The notes below the pieces were generated by a model. That model made no database searches, had not been told where the DNA came from, and saw only the letters and a program-made list of their open reading frames with translations. The position numbers and the translations under genes were made by a program. A DNA stretch of 64,000 nt, taken from contig CM042558.1 of assembly GCA_023630585.1 (NCBI GenBank), positions 17,209,300-17,273,299 of the forward strand, given 5' to 3'. The stretch is from Cranoglanis bouderius (taxonomy: Eukaryota; Chordata; Actinopteri; Siluriformes; Cranoglanididae). Every line of letters starts with the position of its first letter. Within the stretch, counting starts at the first letter, position 1. Of the stretch, positions 1-11,387 are shown in pieces.

Positions 1-540
1 TCACACCTAATATAACCCCGGATTTATTATGCAGTGAGCCGAACGTGAGGCCGATACGCGATGTCCTATTTTCGAACCGGCGCACGCATGGATAGACCTT
101 AGGTTTCAAATGTAGAGCCTGTAAAATATTCCAGAATATTCCATGAGCAGGCTAACCTTAAACTGAGCGCGGCTTCATTAATATGTCATATAAATTCAGT
201 CCAGCACATGGGTTAACCCTTAAACCCCGACCGCTTAGTTTGTAGATATTCTTTACACACGTTTTTCCTAGTTTCAAAATTCAGGAAACATTCAGCAGCC
301 TGAAGAGAATTCATGTTGAAATAAAAAAATTAAGTGTTTTTATTTCTCTGCTATTAACAGCTGTTAGTTTGCCCCCAGTATAGCACGGCACTACATACAC
401 TAGGGTATTATGTCCGATTACTTGATTAACTTCATTACCTAAAGCATTTAGTGTTCAAGTGACTTGTAATACTACTCATATTATACGTACGTCCTATGGT
501 ATACCGTATATTATAAATATTAGCAGTAATACTACAGCAT
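1..540. other. No gene seen; unique AT-rich sequence
   Basis: This stretch holds no recognisable exon, RNA gene or repeat. It is mildly AT-rich and precedes the trinucleotide tract. It may belong to the intron upstream of the first tafa1 exon in the window. Confidence 0.5.
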
Positions 541-1130
541 GCATTCACATCAAAACTGTTAAAATTATACTACTATTAATACTACTAACACTACGTCTTC
601 TAATAGCACTTCTACTACTTCAGCCACTACTACTACTAATGTTTCCACAACTGCTGATACTACTACTCTTAATAATAATAATAATAATAATAATGATACT
701 GATAGCATTAATACATTGGCCGAATACTACTAAATACTCTTACTCATACTACTAATACTTCTCCTCCTACTATTGCTACTAATACTACTACTCCTACTTC
801 TCACACTACTACTACTCCTACTACTGATAGTATTAATAAATTCCCATAATACTACTACCAGTTACCCTTACTCCTACTAGTACTAATACTACTACTCCTT
901 ATTCTCACTCTTCTACTACTCCTACTAATGGTATTACTAAATACTTCTCATCTTCCTCCTCCTCCGACTACTACATATACTAATACTACTAATACTCCTC
1001 CTCCTCCTAGTAATATCATTAATATCCCGACTATTACGCCTCGCCTATACTCTTGTTCTAATACTGCTCCAACTACTAATGCTACTCCTACTAATACTCC
1101 TGCTACTCCTCCTACTACCTTTACTCTACT
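541..1130. repeat. Imperfect TAC/ACT trinucleotide tract
   Basis: About 590 bases are built almost wholly from TAC, ACT, AAT and CTC triplets, with an (AAT)n run near 670-693. The triplet periodicity gives stop-poor frames of Leu/Thr/Tyr-type composition; these are repeat artefacts. The tract ends about 10 bases before the left TA of the Tc1 element at 1140. Confidence 0.85.
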
Positions 1131-1139
1131 CTATAAGTA

Positions 1140-2707
1140 CAGCCGTGGCCAAAAGTTTTGAGAATGACACAAATATTAATTTTTACAAAGTCTACTGCCT
1201 CAGTTTTTATGATGGCAATTTGCATATACTCCAGAATGTTATGAAGAGTGATCAGATGAATTGCAATTAATTTCAAAGTCCCTCTTTGCCATGAAAATGA
1301 ACTTAATCCCAAAAAAACATGTCCACTGCATTTCAGCCCTTCCACAAAAGGACCAGCTGACATCATGTCAGTGATTCTCTCGTTAACACAGGTGAGAGCG
1401 TTAACGAGGACAAGGCTGGAGATCACTCTGTCATGCTGATTGAGTTAGAATAACAGACTGGAAGCTTTAAAAGGAGGGTGGTGCTTGAAATTATTGTTCT
1501 TCCTCTGTTAACTATGGTTACCTGCAAGGAAACACGTGCAGCCATCATTGCTTTGCACAAAAAGGGATTCACAGGCAAGGATATTGCTGCTAGTAAGATT
1601 GCACCTAAATCAATTTATTTATCGGATCATCAAGACCTTCAAGGAGAGAGGTTCAGCTGTTGTGAAGAAGGCTTCAGTGCGCCCAAGAAAGTCCAGCAAG
1701 CGCCAGGACCGTCTCCTAAAGTTGATTCAGCTGTGGGATCGGGACACCACCAGTGCAGAGCTTGCTCAGGAATGGCAGCAGGCAGGTGTGAGTGCGTCTG
1801 CACGCACAGTAAGGCGAAGACTTTTGGAGGATGGCCTGGTGTCACGAAGGGCAGCAAAGAAGCCACTTCTCTCCAGGAAAAACATCAGGGACAGACTGCT
1901 ATTCTGCAAAAAGTACAGGGATTGGACTGCTGAGGACTGGGGTAATGTCATTTTCTCTGATGAATCCCCTTTCCGATTGTTTGGGGCATCTGGAAAAAAG
2001 CTTGTCCAGAGAAGAAAAGGTGAGCGCTACCATCAGTCCTGTGTCATGCCAACAGTAAAGCATCCTGAGACCACTCATGTGTGGGGTTGCTTCTCAGCCA
2101 AGGGAGTGGGCTCACTCACAATTTTGCCTAAGAACACAGCCATGAATAAAGAATGGTACAAAAACATCCTCAGAGAGCAACTTCTCCCAACCATCCAAGA
2201 ACAGTTTGGTGATGAACAGTGCCTTTTCCAGAATGATGGGGCTCCTTGCCACAAGGCAAAAGTGATAACGAAGTGGCTCGGAGAACAAAACTTCGACATT
2301 TTGGGTCCATGGCCAGGAAACTCCCCAGACCTTAATCTCATTGAGAATTTGTGGTCAATCCTCAAGAGGCGGGTGGACAAACAAAAACCCACAAACTCTG
2401 ACAAACTCCAAGCATTGATTATGCAAGAATGGGCCGCCATCAGTCAGGATGTGGCCCAGAAGTGGATTGACAGCATGCCAGGGCGAATTGCAGAGGTCTT
2501 GAAAAAGAAGGGTCAACACTGCAAATATTGACTCTTTGCATAAACTTCATGTAATTGTCAATAAAAGCCATTGACACTTATGAAATGCTTGTGATTATAC
2601 TTCAGTAACAGTTAGTAACATCTGACAAAAAGATCTAAAAACACTGAAGCAGAAGACTTTGTGAAAATTAATATTTGTGTCATTCTCAAAACTTTTGGCC
2701 ACGGCTG
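1140..2707 (+). mobile_element. Tc1/mariner transposon, DD35E spacing
   Basis: The element is 1568 bp long and flanked by the target duplication TA (1138-1139 and 2708-2709). Its terminal inverted repeats start CAGCCGTGGCCAAAAGTTTT and stay near-identical for roughly 60 bp before degenerating. It carries one transposase gene on the + strand with a single frameshift near codon 35. Length, TA duplication and transposase domain all fit the Tc1 superfamily. The transposase has 35 rather than 34 residues between the second Asp and the Glu, as in a DD35E branch I recall being described from vertebrates; assignment to that branch is inference. Confidence 0.95.
1514..2531 (+). pseudogene. Tc1-like transposase with one frameshift
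   Basis: The natural start is ATG 1514 (MVTCKETRAAIIALHKKG, the N-terminal helix-turn-helix of Tc1 transposases). That frame is lost near 1614-1625, where a short ATTT/TTAT duplication leaves one extra base. The rest continues in another frame to TGA 2529-2531. The second frame holds the paired-like DNA-binding region, then the catalytic domain with SDES (first Asp), QNDGAPCH (second Asp) and NLIEN (Glu), all present. Counting gives 35 residues between the second Asp and Glu. The C-terminus ends in the usual position before the 3' inverted repeat. One indel is the only clear lesion, so the copy is young but probably cannot make full-length enzyme. The downstream frame could start at ATG 1536 but would lack the first recognition helices. 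Confidence 0.9.
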
Positions 2708-2709
2708 TA

Positions 2710-3825
2710 CATTGTCATGGCTCTTGTTAGGTTCATTTCAGATTTACTGTGCCACTTCTTTTTTTTTTTTTTTTTTTAGATTTTTGTCCTCCAGCCATCC
2801 TTACACTTTCTGGAAAGTTACACTTGCACTTTAACATCTCTGTGCTCTGATCGGACTCATTGGCGAGTCGCTTTGTATAAAATACTCAGGGTGAAATAAT
2901 GTAACTCTGTTTAGCTCAGCTTCTGCTTTCTGATCAGTGAAGTAAGAAAATCACACCTGATCCCAGACCAGCTGTCACTCCTGATTCATTGTTTGTGCCC
3001 TTCAGACTTTCGTCGGGGGGAGAAACGCCATCTCTCACAACGTATCGAAATAAAGTCCCGCTCAATGACTCCGTCTCCGTCTCTAGCCCACAAATCAGAG
3101 GAAATGTTTGTGCGCTGGAGGAAAAAGGGAACGCATCATTTACTTTTCCTTCACTTCAAACGACAGAGAGGCTTTCAATTCTATTATCACGAGCCGCCGT
3201 GTGATCAATGGCTGTTTGCCTGGATTTATATGTTCGTTTAAACAGGCTCAGGCTGCACGGTAAAAAAAATAAATAATAATAATAAGTGTGCCAATTAAAA
3301 TGAAGAATCCAGGCATGTACCAATTAAGGAATGGGACAGGGTTCTAACGAAGCCAAGGTTTGGAGAGTATAAATCCAAAAAATGTGCCGCACATTTTACT
3401 TGAGCTCGTGCCAGAAAGTTGTAAAAATAATAAACAGAGTTCACTTTTTTGCCCAACAGCGTTGTAATTTTCCCAGCTCATTCCCACAGCCCGGGCTGTT
3501 GCCTCCGCAATATGTTACACCATAATGGCCACTGTTGGAGTGTGAAAACCTCTGAGTTGTGAGTGGAGACTCTCATTAATTGCCAGTCACAGGCTTTTTC
3601 TCTTCTCCGCTGCACACATTATGGCTGTGACTAGAGGGAGATGATGAGGAGGAAGATAAGCTCGTGGGCTCACTGGCCATGGACTAGAGAGTTTAGTCAA
3701 AGCTGAGTGCAAAAGTTTGCACACCTGTGGTTTTTAAATACAAAAGGGTAAATATATTTATTGCAACAAAAAAAAAGTCAGTTTTGTGAGGACTGATCTT
3801 TAAAAAATAGGCGGTGTCTGTTATA
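2710..3825. other. Non-coding, no gene seen
   Basis: Mostly unique sequence with a T run at 2759-2777 and small A/T tracts. Short open frames near 2990-3240 have no recognisable similarity and no convincing splice signals. Confidence 0.5.
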
Positions 3826-4440
3826 TTTGTTTTATACCACAGTGGCCAAAAGGTGCTGATAAATGTTCTAAAACAGCAGCTCTGATAATAGTGCTGCCGA
3901 AAATAACAGGTCTATCTTGATTACACAGGGGACTGGTATGATGGGCGCTCCACATAAACCACTTTAAATGTGTGCAGTTGTTGATACGGTGACATTTTCT
4001 GTGAGTAGACGTTTACACAACATTTATGGAAGGAGTCTCCAGTGTCAGCACTTTGTAACAGTCTGAGGTAAAGCTGTAACAGGACAGTCACCTAACAAGC
4101 TGCTGTTTTTTTTTTGTTTTTTTTTTGTCTTGAAATAAATAACAGTTTGGTGAGGGAAGAACTGTACTCAGTTTTTAATTCATAAAAAAACAATTATATG
4201 GTTACATTTACATTTACATTTAATCATTTAGCAGACGCTTTTGTCCAAAGCGACTTACAAATGAGGAGAACATACGGTTGGTTATATTGCTGTGGTAAAG
4301 AAGGAATAAAACACGTCGGACTGTGCTGTTATATAAAAATAATCCGCTTATTTCGGGGTACACAGTAACTCTGCTTCATCACACCACCCCATTGTTAATT
4401 TCCTATAACAGCACACCCTGAAGTGTTTTATTGCTTATAT
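3826..4440. repeat. Palindromic dispersed repeat, copy A (split)
   Basis: The copy contains the hallmark phrases of a family seen eight times in the window: ACCACAG near a gene-like 'CTGAT..GG', AACAGCAGCTCTG, CGCTCCACATAAAC, GGAAGGAGTCTCCAGTGTCAG and GTAACAGTC. A second block (4280-4440) carries GTGCTGTTAT..AAAATAATCC and CTTCATCACACCACCCC. Between them lies a SINE-type fragment. No coding potential is seen. It is probably a non-autonomous DNA transposon; the class is not established from the sequence. Confidence 0.7.
4204..4276 (+). repeat. Teleost SINE/LINE-type conserved tail fragment
   Basis: The stretch ACATTTACATTTA followed by TTTAGCAGACGCTTTTGTCC and AAGCGACTTACAAATGAG matches a motif I recognise from many dispersed fish retroposons. 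No promoter boxes are attached here, so only a 3' portion is present. It lies inside or beside palindromic copy A. Confidence 0.6.
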
Positions 4441-4494
4441 AACAGGAATGTAAAGAGCAAAACTGTGCAAACTTTAAGCCACACTATTTGACAG

Positions 4495-4710
4495 TCCCTC
4501 CGGGATTTTGCGATCGCAGAAATTAACTCCGCAATATTCGGAGGAGCTTGCAATTTCTCAAAATCGCAGCAGATTTTCCGCAGATTTGAGCCAGGACGCA
4601 TCCTGTGACATCATCACAACGCACATTCAGTCAAAGCCCTCGTCAATTCACGTGCGTCGAACATGAGTACAGCTAAAAGGTCTCATTTACCAACAGTTGT
4701 TTTTATTTGA
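4495..4710 (+). repeat. Dispersed repeat shared with 24780-24880
   Basis: The part GATTTTCCGCAGATTTG..CC through CACGTGCGTCGAAC and GAGTACAGCTAAAAGGTC recurs on the opposite strand at 24784-24880. Both copies open a short reading frame beginning MSTAKRS or VSTAKRS, so the family once had coding capacity. I do not recognise the protein. Confidence 0.65.
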
Positions 4711-5199
4711 TCAAAAATCAATCTTTTATTTTGAGACAAATCTATTTCCTTGAGGAATCTATATAAATAACTGAAGTCCAGAATGTGTTTAATTTTCTTG
4801 AAATAGTTGTAAATATAAACGTTATATATTTAGTGTGTGTGAACTCTCGCAGTTGTAGTGTACCGGCTGTCTGTACTGTGTTCATACTGAGGAAAGAACC
4901 AGAGGACGGACTGCGTTGTGGATCGGTGGACACGTTCTGCACTCGTGTGTTCCATCATGCATCAGAGAATTTAAGATTTAAGGGGAGGAGCTTGCTGCGG
5001 ATGATGTACAGAAGACCGTAGAAGAGAAACCGTCTGTGGTGCGACTTAAATAAGACATGTAGTATGACCTATCACTCAAAAATATGATGAAATGCGATTA
5101 AAAATGAACTCTCAGTGCAGGTGAAAAACACGGAGTTGATACAAGTAACATCAATTACAACATTTATTTAGATAGAATAACTGAAGACAAAGGTCTAAT

Positions 5200-6660
5200 G
5201 TAAATATCGTGAGTTCCTGTCAGCTTCAAATCAGGCCACACCCTCAGCCCACTGAGCCACAGAAAGCTTTCAGAAGCTTGAGCTCATTTAGAGGGATTTA
5301 TCCTTCATTTTACATCACAGCCACACAAAGATGTGTTTATAAAGAAAACATGTCAACTTATAATTATCAGAGGCTCTGAACCAAGTCTTGAATGCTTATA
5401 CTGTGACACACAGTTACCTTCTCACTGAGCCACCAGAGCAGACACTCCACTGGAGCTCAGATCAAATCCTGAACACGGATTGGATGACAGGTGGCTTGAA
5501 GGTCCATGTTCAGGATAAACTCTTTAAAGACAGCCATAATTCCATGAGGTGCTGTGGCTTTGAGAATATGCCGTTGTCCCTGAGCATAAAGAGTCCTGGT
5601 TCAAACCCTGCCATGTTCCTTTTTTTTTTCCCCCTCCCCCCCTGTTACGTTACTGTTGTTAATGATAAATACGCTGAACCAAAAGCTTTCAGTCAGCACC
5701 AGTGGCTGAGCAAGATAGTGAAGGTGTGTGAGGATGGAGCTGAAAGTCAGGGTTTGAGTCACAAGTGCAGCTGAAAAGCAAAATGCTTTGAGCTTGCATG
5801 AAGAAATGTAGGGGCTTATCTGGACTAAAAGACACTTTTTCCTTTTAAATTACCTTGTAATTTAGAAAGTAGATAGTAAGTTAGAAATACAGTAAAAACA
5901 TAAGTGATAGGAAATGTATTATAGCAGAAGATATATAGTTAAAATTTGTGTATATATGTAATATATTAAATGTGTGTATATATATATATATATAATGGTG
6001 TGGGTGTGTAAATAAAATAAAATGTATATATATATATAAAATGGCCCAGAGCAGCATAACCCCTCCTTCCACCTCTCCAGGAGCCCCAGGTGGGACATAC
6101 TGGCTTTCACTCTCTTTCTCTCACTTTGCCAGATTTAGTGCCCCACCGAGTTCCAGCACCTTCAGCTCGCCAGAGGCGGTCTCGATCCTGTGTGCTTGCA
6201 GGGACAGCCCAGACCTCACCCCCAGCCCACTGAGCCACAAGTGCCTTCTGATTAGCAAGCTTTTTTTTAGACATTTATCTTTTACTTGACATCACATTTA
6301 GCTACACAGTGACATGTGCTTATAAAGAAAACAAAACACCTGAACTGAGCCTTGGACCCTGATTATCTCACTGAGACACACACTAACCTACCTTCCTGCT
6401 CACTGAGCCACCAGAGCAATCCACAGACACCATGTAAATTTCCACCTCTGTGGTGTGATGTGATACTGGTCACAGGTTCGACGCTCACGTAGGAAATACT
6501 CCCAGGTGATGTGGTGAAAATGCTGAAAAGAGGAACAGTACTTTATATTGGCATGGTGGTGCAGGGAGTAGTTCATCAAATCATAGCTCAGAGGATTCTG
6601 GGTCAATCCTGAGCTCAGGTTACTGTGTATATTCTTTCACTAACCTGATTAGGACAGAGC
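5200..6660. repeat. Cluster of duplicated tRNA-like SINE fragments
   Basis: Two paralogous blocks of about 220 bp (5226-5450 and 6206-6425) share CAGCCCACTGAGCCACA, a TTATAAAGAAAACA core and CTCACTGAGCCACCAGAGCA. The last phrase is antisense tRNA-like sequence. Between them 5540-5620 reads TCCTGGTTCAAACCCTGCC, a B-box-like element, and 6550-6640 carries a further tRNA-like block with GGGTCAATCC. A tract of (AT)n lies at 5975-6040. The open frame 5388-5774 crosses these repeats and is not a gene. Confidence 0.6.
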
Positions 6661-6691
6661 GTGTGCTGAAAATGGATGAATGACAAGAATT

Positions 6692-6830
6692 TGGGCAGTG
6701 GTAGCTCAGTGGTTAAGGCATTGGACTGCTGACTGGAAGGCTGTGAGTTCAAATCCGAGCACCACCATGCCGCCACTGTTGGGTCCTTGAGCAAGGCCCT
6801 TAAACCTCAATTGTGCTGATGTATAAATGT
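6692..6830 (+). mobile_element. tRNA-derived SINE
   Basis: A good RNA polymerase III internal promoter is present: an A box TAGCTCAGTGG (6702-6712) and a B box GAGTTCAAATC (6745-6755), spaced as in a tRNA gene. The tRNA-related head is followed by TTGAGCAAGGCCCTTAAACC, a body motif known from fish SINEs. The head is preceded by a distinct flank and the 3' end fades into AT-rich sequence. It is not a functional tRNA gene, as the acceptor stem does not close and no CCA-proximal structure is seen. Confidence 0.75.
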
Positions 6831-9744
6831 AAATTTCAATTATGTCTTGTTTCTTTATCAGTATATCTCAAATAAGTTCTGAGTTAATGTGAGACTGAAG
6901 TTACATGCTGTGACATCACCATGAATAATTCGAATAATAAGCTGACCAAACACAGTTGAGAGCAGGGAAATGTTTGAAATAATCTCATAATTGCAAAAAA
7001 TCTGATTTTTTACATTTACATGCACATAAACATTCTGATAATGGTAAACATTTAAGTCTGCGTGAGTCCAGCAGTAACTGGGATTTCCAGACTTGCTTAT
7101 CTTCACAGATTTTTTTCTCTCCTATACAAATGTCAGATGAACCAATCGACATATGAATCTGGAATGACTGATGATTTCATAGGGGTTTTTAACTCTCCGA
7201 TATTAACTGACACTCTGGATATTGAATGACACGCCCCCTTTCCTCATCTTACATTGAGAACATTTTGGTTCTCCGGTCTCACGGCGACTCAATTTTCCCG
7301 GCTTGATAGGTGCTCCTTCGCTTTCTGTCAAGCAAAATGCTGAATGTTTTGAGCTCACATTTTAATCGTGGCTTCAGACTTTTGGACCCTAAACCCCGAA
7401 GCCCCATCAGGGAAACTCGGGCATGAATTTAAATAAACTTCTGTAAGAAGGAAATTGTCACTTCTGACCTGAGATTCTGACCACCTTTTTTTTTTTGCTT
7501 CCGATGACAGTAGTTAAGATTGTTGTGGAGCAGGTGGAGGCGAGAATCGTCTTGTTCTCTGCAGCCGATTGTCTGTAAGGACCCCGCGACTGTCAGATGT
7601 AACACGAGGCGAACCTGCTCAAATGAACAGTCGAGGTGTTGTTTATAATCCGCTGTAAGAGTTGAAAGCTGTCTCTACTTGCAGTCACACTGCATCCAGT
7701 ATGAGCCGGTTAATGCTGATGAATATGCAAGGTTGTGTAAATGAGCATCACATAAGAAAAGACATTTTTCATGTATATTTATATGATGGTGGTGGTGGGG
7801 TTTTTTTTTTTTGGTTTTTTTAAGAGACAGTTGGGGCAATTCGAGCAGTACAATGAATAAAAACCTGGCTATAAATAGAGTTCGCATAACTACCTGTAGA
7901 TGAGGTTGATAAATGGAAGAGGGGCCCGTGAGAAGAGAAATGCTTCATCATCGGATAATACTGATTTGCAGTGAAGTGGACTCAAGCCAAGCCATATATA
8001 TACACTATTCTACATATACTATGTAGTAGCTATATAATAAGTGTTAGCGTTCATACTCTGACTCCAGCACTGTGAATTTCGAGTGACTCGGACTTGCCTC
8101 ACCCTGCACCGCTGCCCCACAGCACATTATTACTCCATTTCTGTTCGTTTAATTGGCTGTTAAACTCACCCAGTCATCCTCGGGCTTATCCACAAGGGCC
8201 TGAACCGAGTTCAGCTTTTTTTTTTTTCCCTTCTTTTTTCGCCTGCCGAAAAACACCCACTCGGCTGATCAAGGCAGAATTGTCTTCAGCTGACTTTAAT
8301 GAGCTGAATCAGGTACATCGGTGAGAGAGTGCAAACAAAACCTCTGACCCACACACAGTCTCTCGGGGGGGAATTTTGAGAGCTCGAGTAACACAGGACT
8401 ACGATCAAAATAACAAAGCCTCGATTTCCTCGAGCGTAATCGCTGACTCTGGGTCAGTGACTGACACGGAGTCTCGAGTCCCAGCATCAGATTTTGTCTG
8501 CTCTGACTCACTTTATTACTCATCAGCGGAATTACCGAGGCTTTACGAGTCGAATAACTATGAAGGTTGGAGTGTGCTGGAGCAGAAACACAGAGACTGG
8601 ATTTGGTTCTAAACAACTAGGGTTGTTTTAAGTGGATCCTCAGGGCCTCCAGGCCACCAGGGGGCAGCATGGTTTTTAAAATAAATAATAATAATAATAG
8701 TAATAATAATAATAACAATAAATGATTTTTAAAAAGCACACTTTACTATAATTTGCTGAAAAGGTTTACGTATCATGGCGCCCTCTTATGGTGTGAAAAG
8801 AATAGAAACTGCAATTTGCATTACTAAATTAGGTAAGTAACGTAACAGTCAGAATACCACGAAGTAGTGGCACTCATGAAGCTATCATAGCCATCTGGGC
8901 TGGAAAAACTGCTAAAAGAAACAGACCCAAAGCAAATTGTTTAGATGTAATATTTGTTTGCTTCCACTTAGCTAGCTCTAGCTAGTCTAGTATCTTGTGC
9001 AGTTGTTTTTATTTTATTGTTTATTAAACTGCTTTCCTTCATGCAAGATAAAGTATTCATTCTGTTCATTCTTACAAATAATACAATTTATGTAAGATTT
9101 TCAGAAACAGCCCTGTTAACAACTTTCAGTCTTCTGCCGTTCAGCTCCTTTCCACCCACGTGGAACTTTAGTGTTCAGGTGTGTAAGCGGTCATTTGTCG
9201 TGTATTCAGTGCACCACCGTGACTCGTGCGACACACACCTCGGCACAGATGGTGCAGGAGTTTAGCGTCCTCCTGTTGGATGGCTGTGAAGAGAAAAGCT
9301 TCAGAGATCTCAGAGGTAGAAACACACAAACCCCTCGGTTTGGCCGATATTCAGTACACGCAACAGCAGCGTTATAGTTTTGGACGAAATTCTGATCATC
9401 AGAGATACACCAAATCTCCTTTCATTACCTACCTCTTCTCTATATTAAAAAAAGAGCGATAATAATCTCTTCCTCCATTCTTCCCCACCATTATTCCAGT
9501 TTTGCTGCAGGCTCCTAGAGTTCCAGTGGTATGACAGAGACAGATGTGATCGACAGTAGTTGTTACTATAGAAGAACTGCACTTAGTAATTACATTCTCA
9601 TAAAATAAAATAAAAAACAACTCCATACATTTTCATTGTAAGCAGACTGAAGTAATCGAGATGGGGCTGAAATCATGGGGCTGAAACGGTGCTGGAGTGA
9701 AACAGAGCACAGCGAACATGTGTGTAGCTCTGATGTGTACTGAT

Positions 9745-9750
<6 letters not shown>
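6831..9750. other. Upstream intronic sequence, no exon seen
   Basis: This stretch contains T and A homopolymers (7801-7822, 8215-8230), an (ATA)n tract near 8682-8718 and otherwise unique sequence. Repeat-poor parts at 7240-7480 and 8270-8620 could be conserved non-coding DNA. I searched for the tafa1 signal-peptide exon here and found no open frame with a hydrophobic leader and a suitable donor. Confidence 0.5.

Positions 9751-9790
<40 letters not shown>
9751..9790 (+). promoter_or_regulatory. (GT)20 tract at tafa1 3' splice site
   Basis: Forty bases of uninterrupted GT sit directly against the acceptor GCAG of the exon starting at 9795. The usual polypyrimidine tract is missing apart from TCTTTTT at 9744-9750. 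UG repeats in RNA are known binding sites for TDP-43 and CELF proteins, so this repeat may control exon recognition. Confidence 0.6.
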
Positions 9791-9794
<4 letters not shown>

Positions 9795-9935
9795 AGGGCG
9801 GGACGTGTGAGGTGATTGCCGCTCATCGGTGCTGCAATAAGAACCGCATCGAGGAACGCTCGCAGACGGTCAAGTGCTCGTGTCTGCCGGGAAAAGTAGC
9901 AGGAACGACACGCAACAAGCCCTCCTGCGTGGACG
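9795..9935 (+). CDS. tafa1: tafa1 core exon, first half of cysteine domain
   Basis: This internal exon encodes the N-terminal half of the mature TAFA1 chemokine-like protein, a small secreted neural ligand. The acceptor is GCAG at 9791-9794 and the donor is GGTAAGAG with GT at 9936-9937. The exon enters with two bases of a split Glu codon and leaves with the first base of a split Ala codon. The peptide runs EGGTCEVIAAHRCCNKNRIE and continues to NKPSCVD. It holds six of the ten family cysteines with spacing C-X7-CC-X13-C-X-C-X14-C, exactly the TAFA pattern. IEERSQTVKC is shared by all family members, whereas the LPGKVAGTTRN stretch and EVIAAHR favour TAFA1 over TAFA2 to TAFA4. The upstream exon with the signal peptide is not in the window. 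Confidence 0.95.
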
Positions 9936-10074
9936 GTAAGAGCTATGACATCACTTCCTGCTTCTTGCTGGGATGTGCGATCACGTTAACATGCTCAGGT
10001 GAATACGTTTCAGCGATAGCTTATTGTTTACACTGTTTGGGGCTCCCTAACAATCCAAGGAGGCTGTTTGTATA

Positions 10075-10094
10075 TACACACATACACACACACA
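10075..10094 (+). promoter_or_regulatory. AC repeat near donor end of intron
   Basis: A short interrupted (AC)n lies about 140 bases after the 5' splice site at 9936. It is complementary to the (GT)15 tract at the far end of the same intron (26131-26160) and to the (GT)20 tract before the exon. Confidence 0.45.
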
Positions 10095-10204
10095 TTAATT
10101 ATTTCCCTAACAGCAAGTCCTGAAGTCTTTTCTTCCTCTTATACCACAGCAACAATTTTTACTTATTAAAGAATGACACTTTTTTTTTTTTTTTTATTTG
10201 TTTA

Positions 10205-10740
10205 TAGTTACATTTAATGCTGCCTCACGTTCTCTTGAAGTGAATAAGACAAAATGGCAGCTCGTCACCAGGTTTCTTGTATCAGAAAAGTCAACACTGA
10301 CTGTTACAAAGCGCTGACACTGGAGACTCCTTCCTTAGGAAATGTTGCTAATTAAATTAAAAATCGGTTTATCGATTCTGGTTCCGATTCATTTTCTATA
10401 ACAGCAGCTCTGGCGTTAGTGCAGCTGCAGACCACAGGTTTATATTAATGCTTTCGTTTACAACACGTTATCGTTCCTACGGTAACAAGGTACACGCGGT
10501 ATACAGGTACAGCGGACGCTCCACATAAACAGATTAAACAATGTGTGTAATCGTTGATATGGTGATGTTTTCTGTGCCGAAAGGTTTATGTAACATTAAC
10601 GGAAGGAGTCTCCAGTGTCAGTGCTTTGTAACAGTCATGACAATCTGCGTTTTTTTCCCGTCTTACACTTACACCACCCCAGTGTGGGTCATTCACTGTG
10701 TGTTATTCCCTAACAAGTGACCAGGTGTGTTTTAGTGACA
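10205..10740. repeat. Palindromic dispersed repeat, copy B
   Basis: This is the clearest copy of the inverted structure. GACTGTTACAAAGCGCTGAC followed by ACTGGAGACTCCTTCC (10299-10334) is mirrored as GGAAGGAGTCTCCAGTGTCAG..GCTTTGTAACAGTC (10600-10636). Between the arms lie AACAGCAGCTCTGG and CGCTCCACATAAAC. No open frame of note is present. Confidence 0.75.
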
Positions 10741-10937
10741 AGTGACAAAAGATTATAGTGAGACAGAAGTATGACTGTACCTCATCATATTCTTTTCACT
10801 AGCTCACAGTTTTCCAAGGTAAAATCCAACTAGTTTTAATTGCATCATTACACTGAATTGTTTTGTATTCTCTATTTAATGCTGAAACTCAGTAATTCAG
10901 ATTATCAGTAGTATCTGTGTGTCCAATCACTGCAACT

Positions 10938-10939
<2 letters not shown>

Positions 10940-10981
<42 letters not shown>

Positions 10982-10982
10982 C
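10940..10982. repeat. (AAT)n microsatellite
   Basis: About fourteen uninterrupted AAT/TAA units in the intron. Confidence 0.9.
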
Positions 10983-11387
10983 CTTTTTGCTAGTGATTAT
11001 TGTTTGGTTTAAAACAGTCAACAAGCTGGACTATCATGCCTAACAAACACACTGCTATAAGCGCTGCAGATATAACTATAGACTAGAGCACTCTGTGCTG
11101 TTGTGTGTGCAGTGAATCTGCTGGTACAGAGACAAGCAGTCACCGCTGTGCTATTTTAAACCATTTATTCAAATCTCATGCAAATGCCACTGGCCTACTG
11201 AGACCTCGGAAAATAAAGTTAACCTTTACTGAACCCGCTAGCCAGCAAACATAAACCGTGTGTGTGCGTGATGTTCAAAAAGCCTATGGCTGGAACAATA
11301 TTAAAGCGAGCAATAGGTATAAAGATTCTGTTGAACTTTGAAGGTGACGCTAGACAAAAGCATTAATTCTGCCAGACTCTAGATTTC

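Noticed and set aside
5388..5774. 128-codon open frame on the + strand
   Set aside because: It crosses several tRNA-like repeat fragments and matches no family.
6692..6830. tRNA gene
   Set aside because: A and B boxes are good, but the acceptor stem does not pair and a SINE body follows, so it is a SINE head.
1..9794. Signal-peptide exon of tafa1
   Set aside because: No open segment with a hydrophobic leader and a donor in the required phase was found; the exon is probably upstream of the window.
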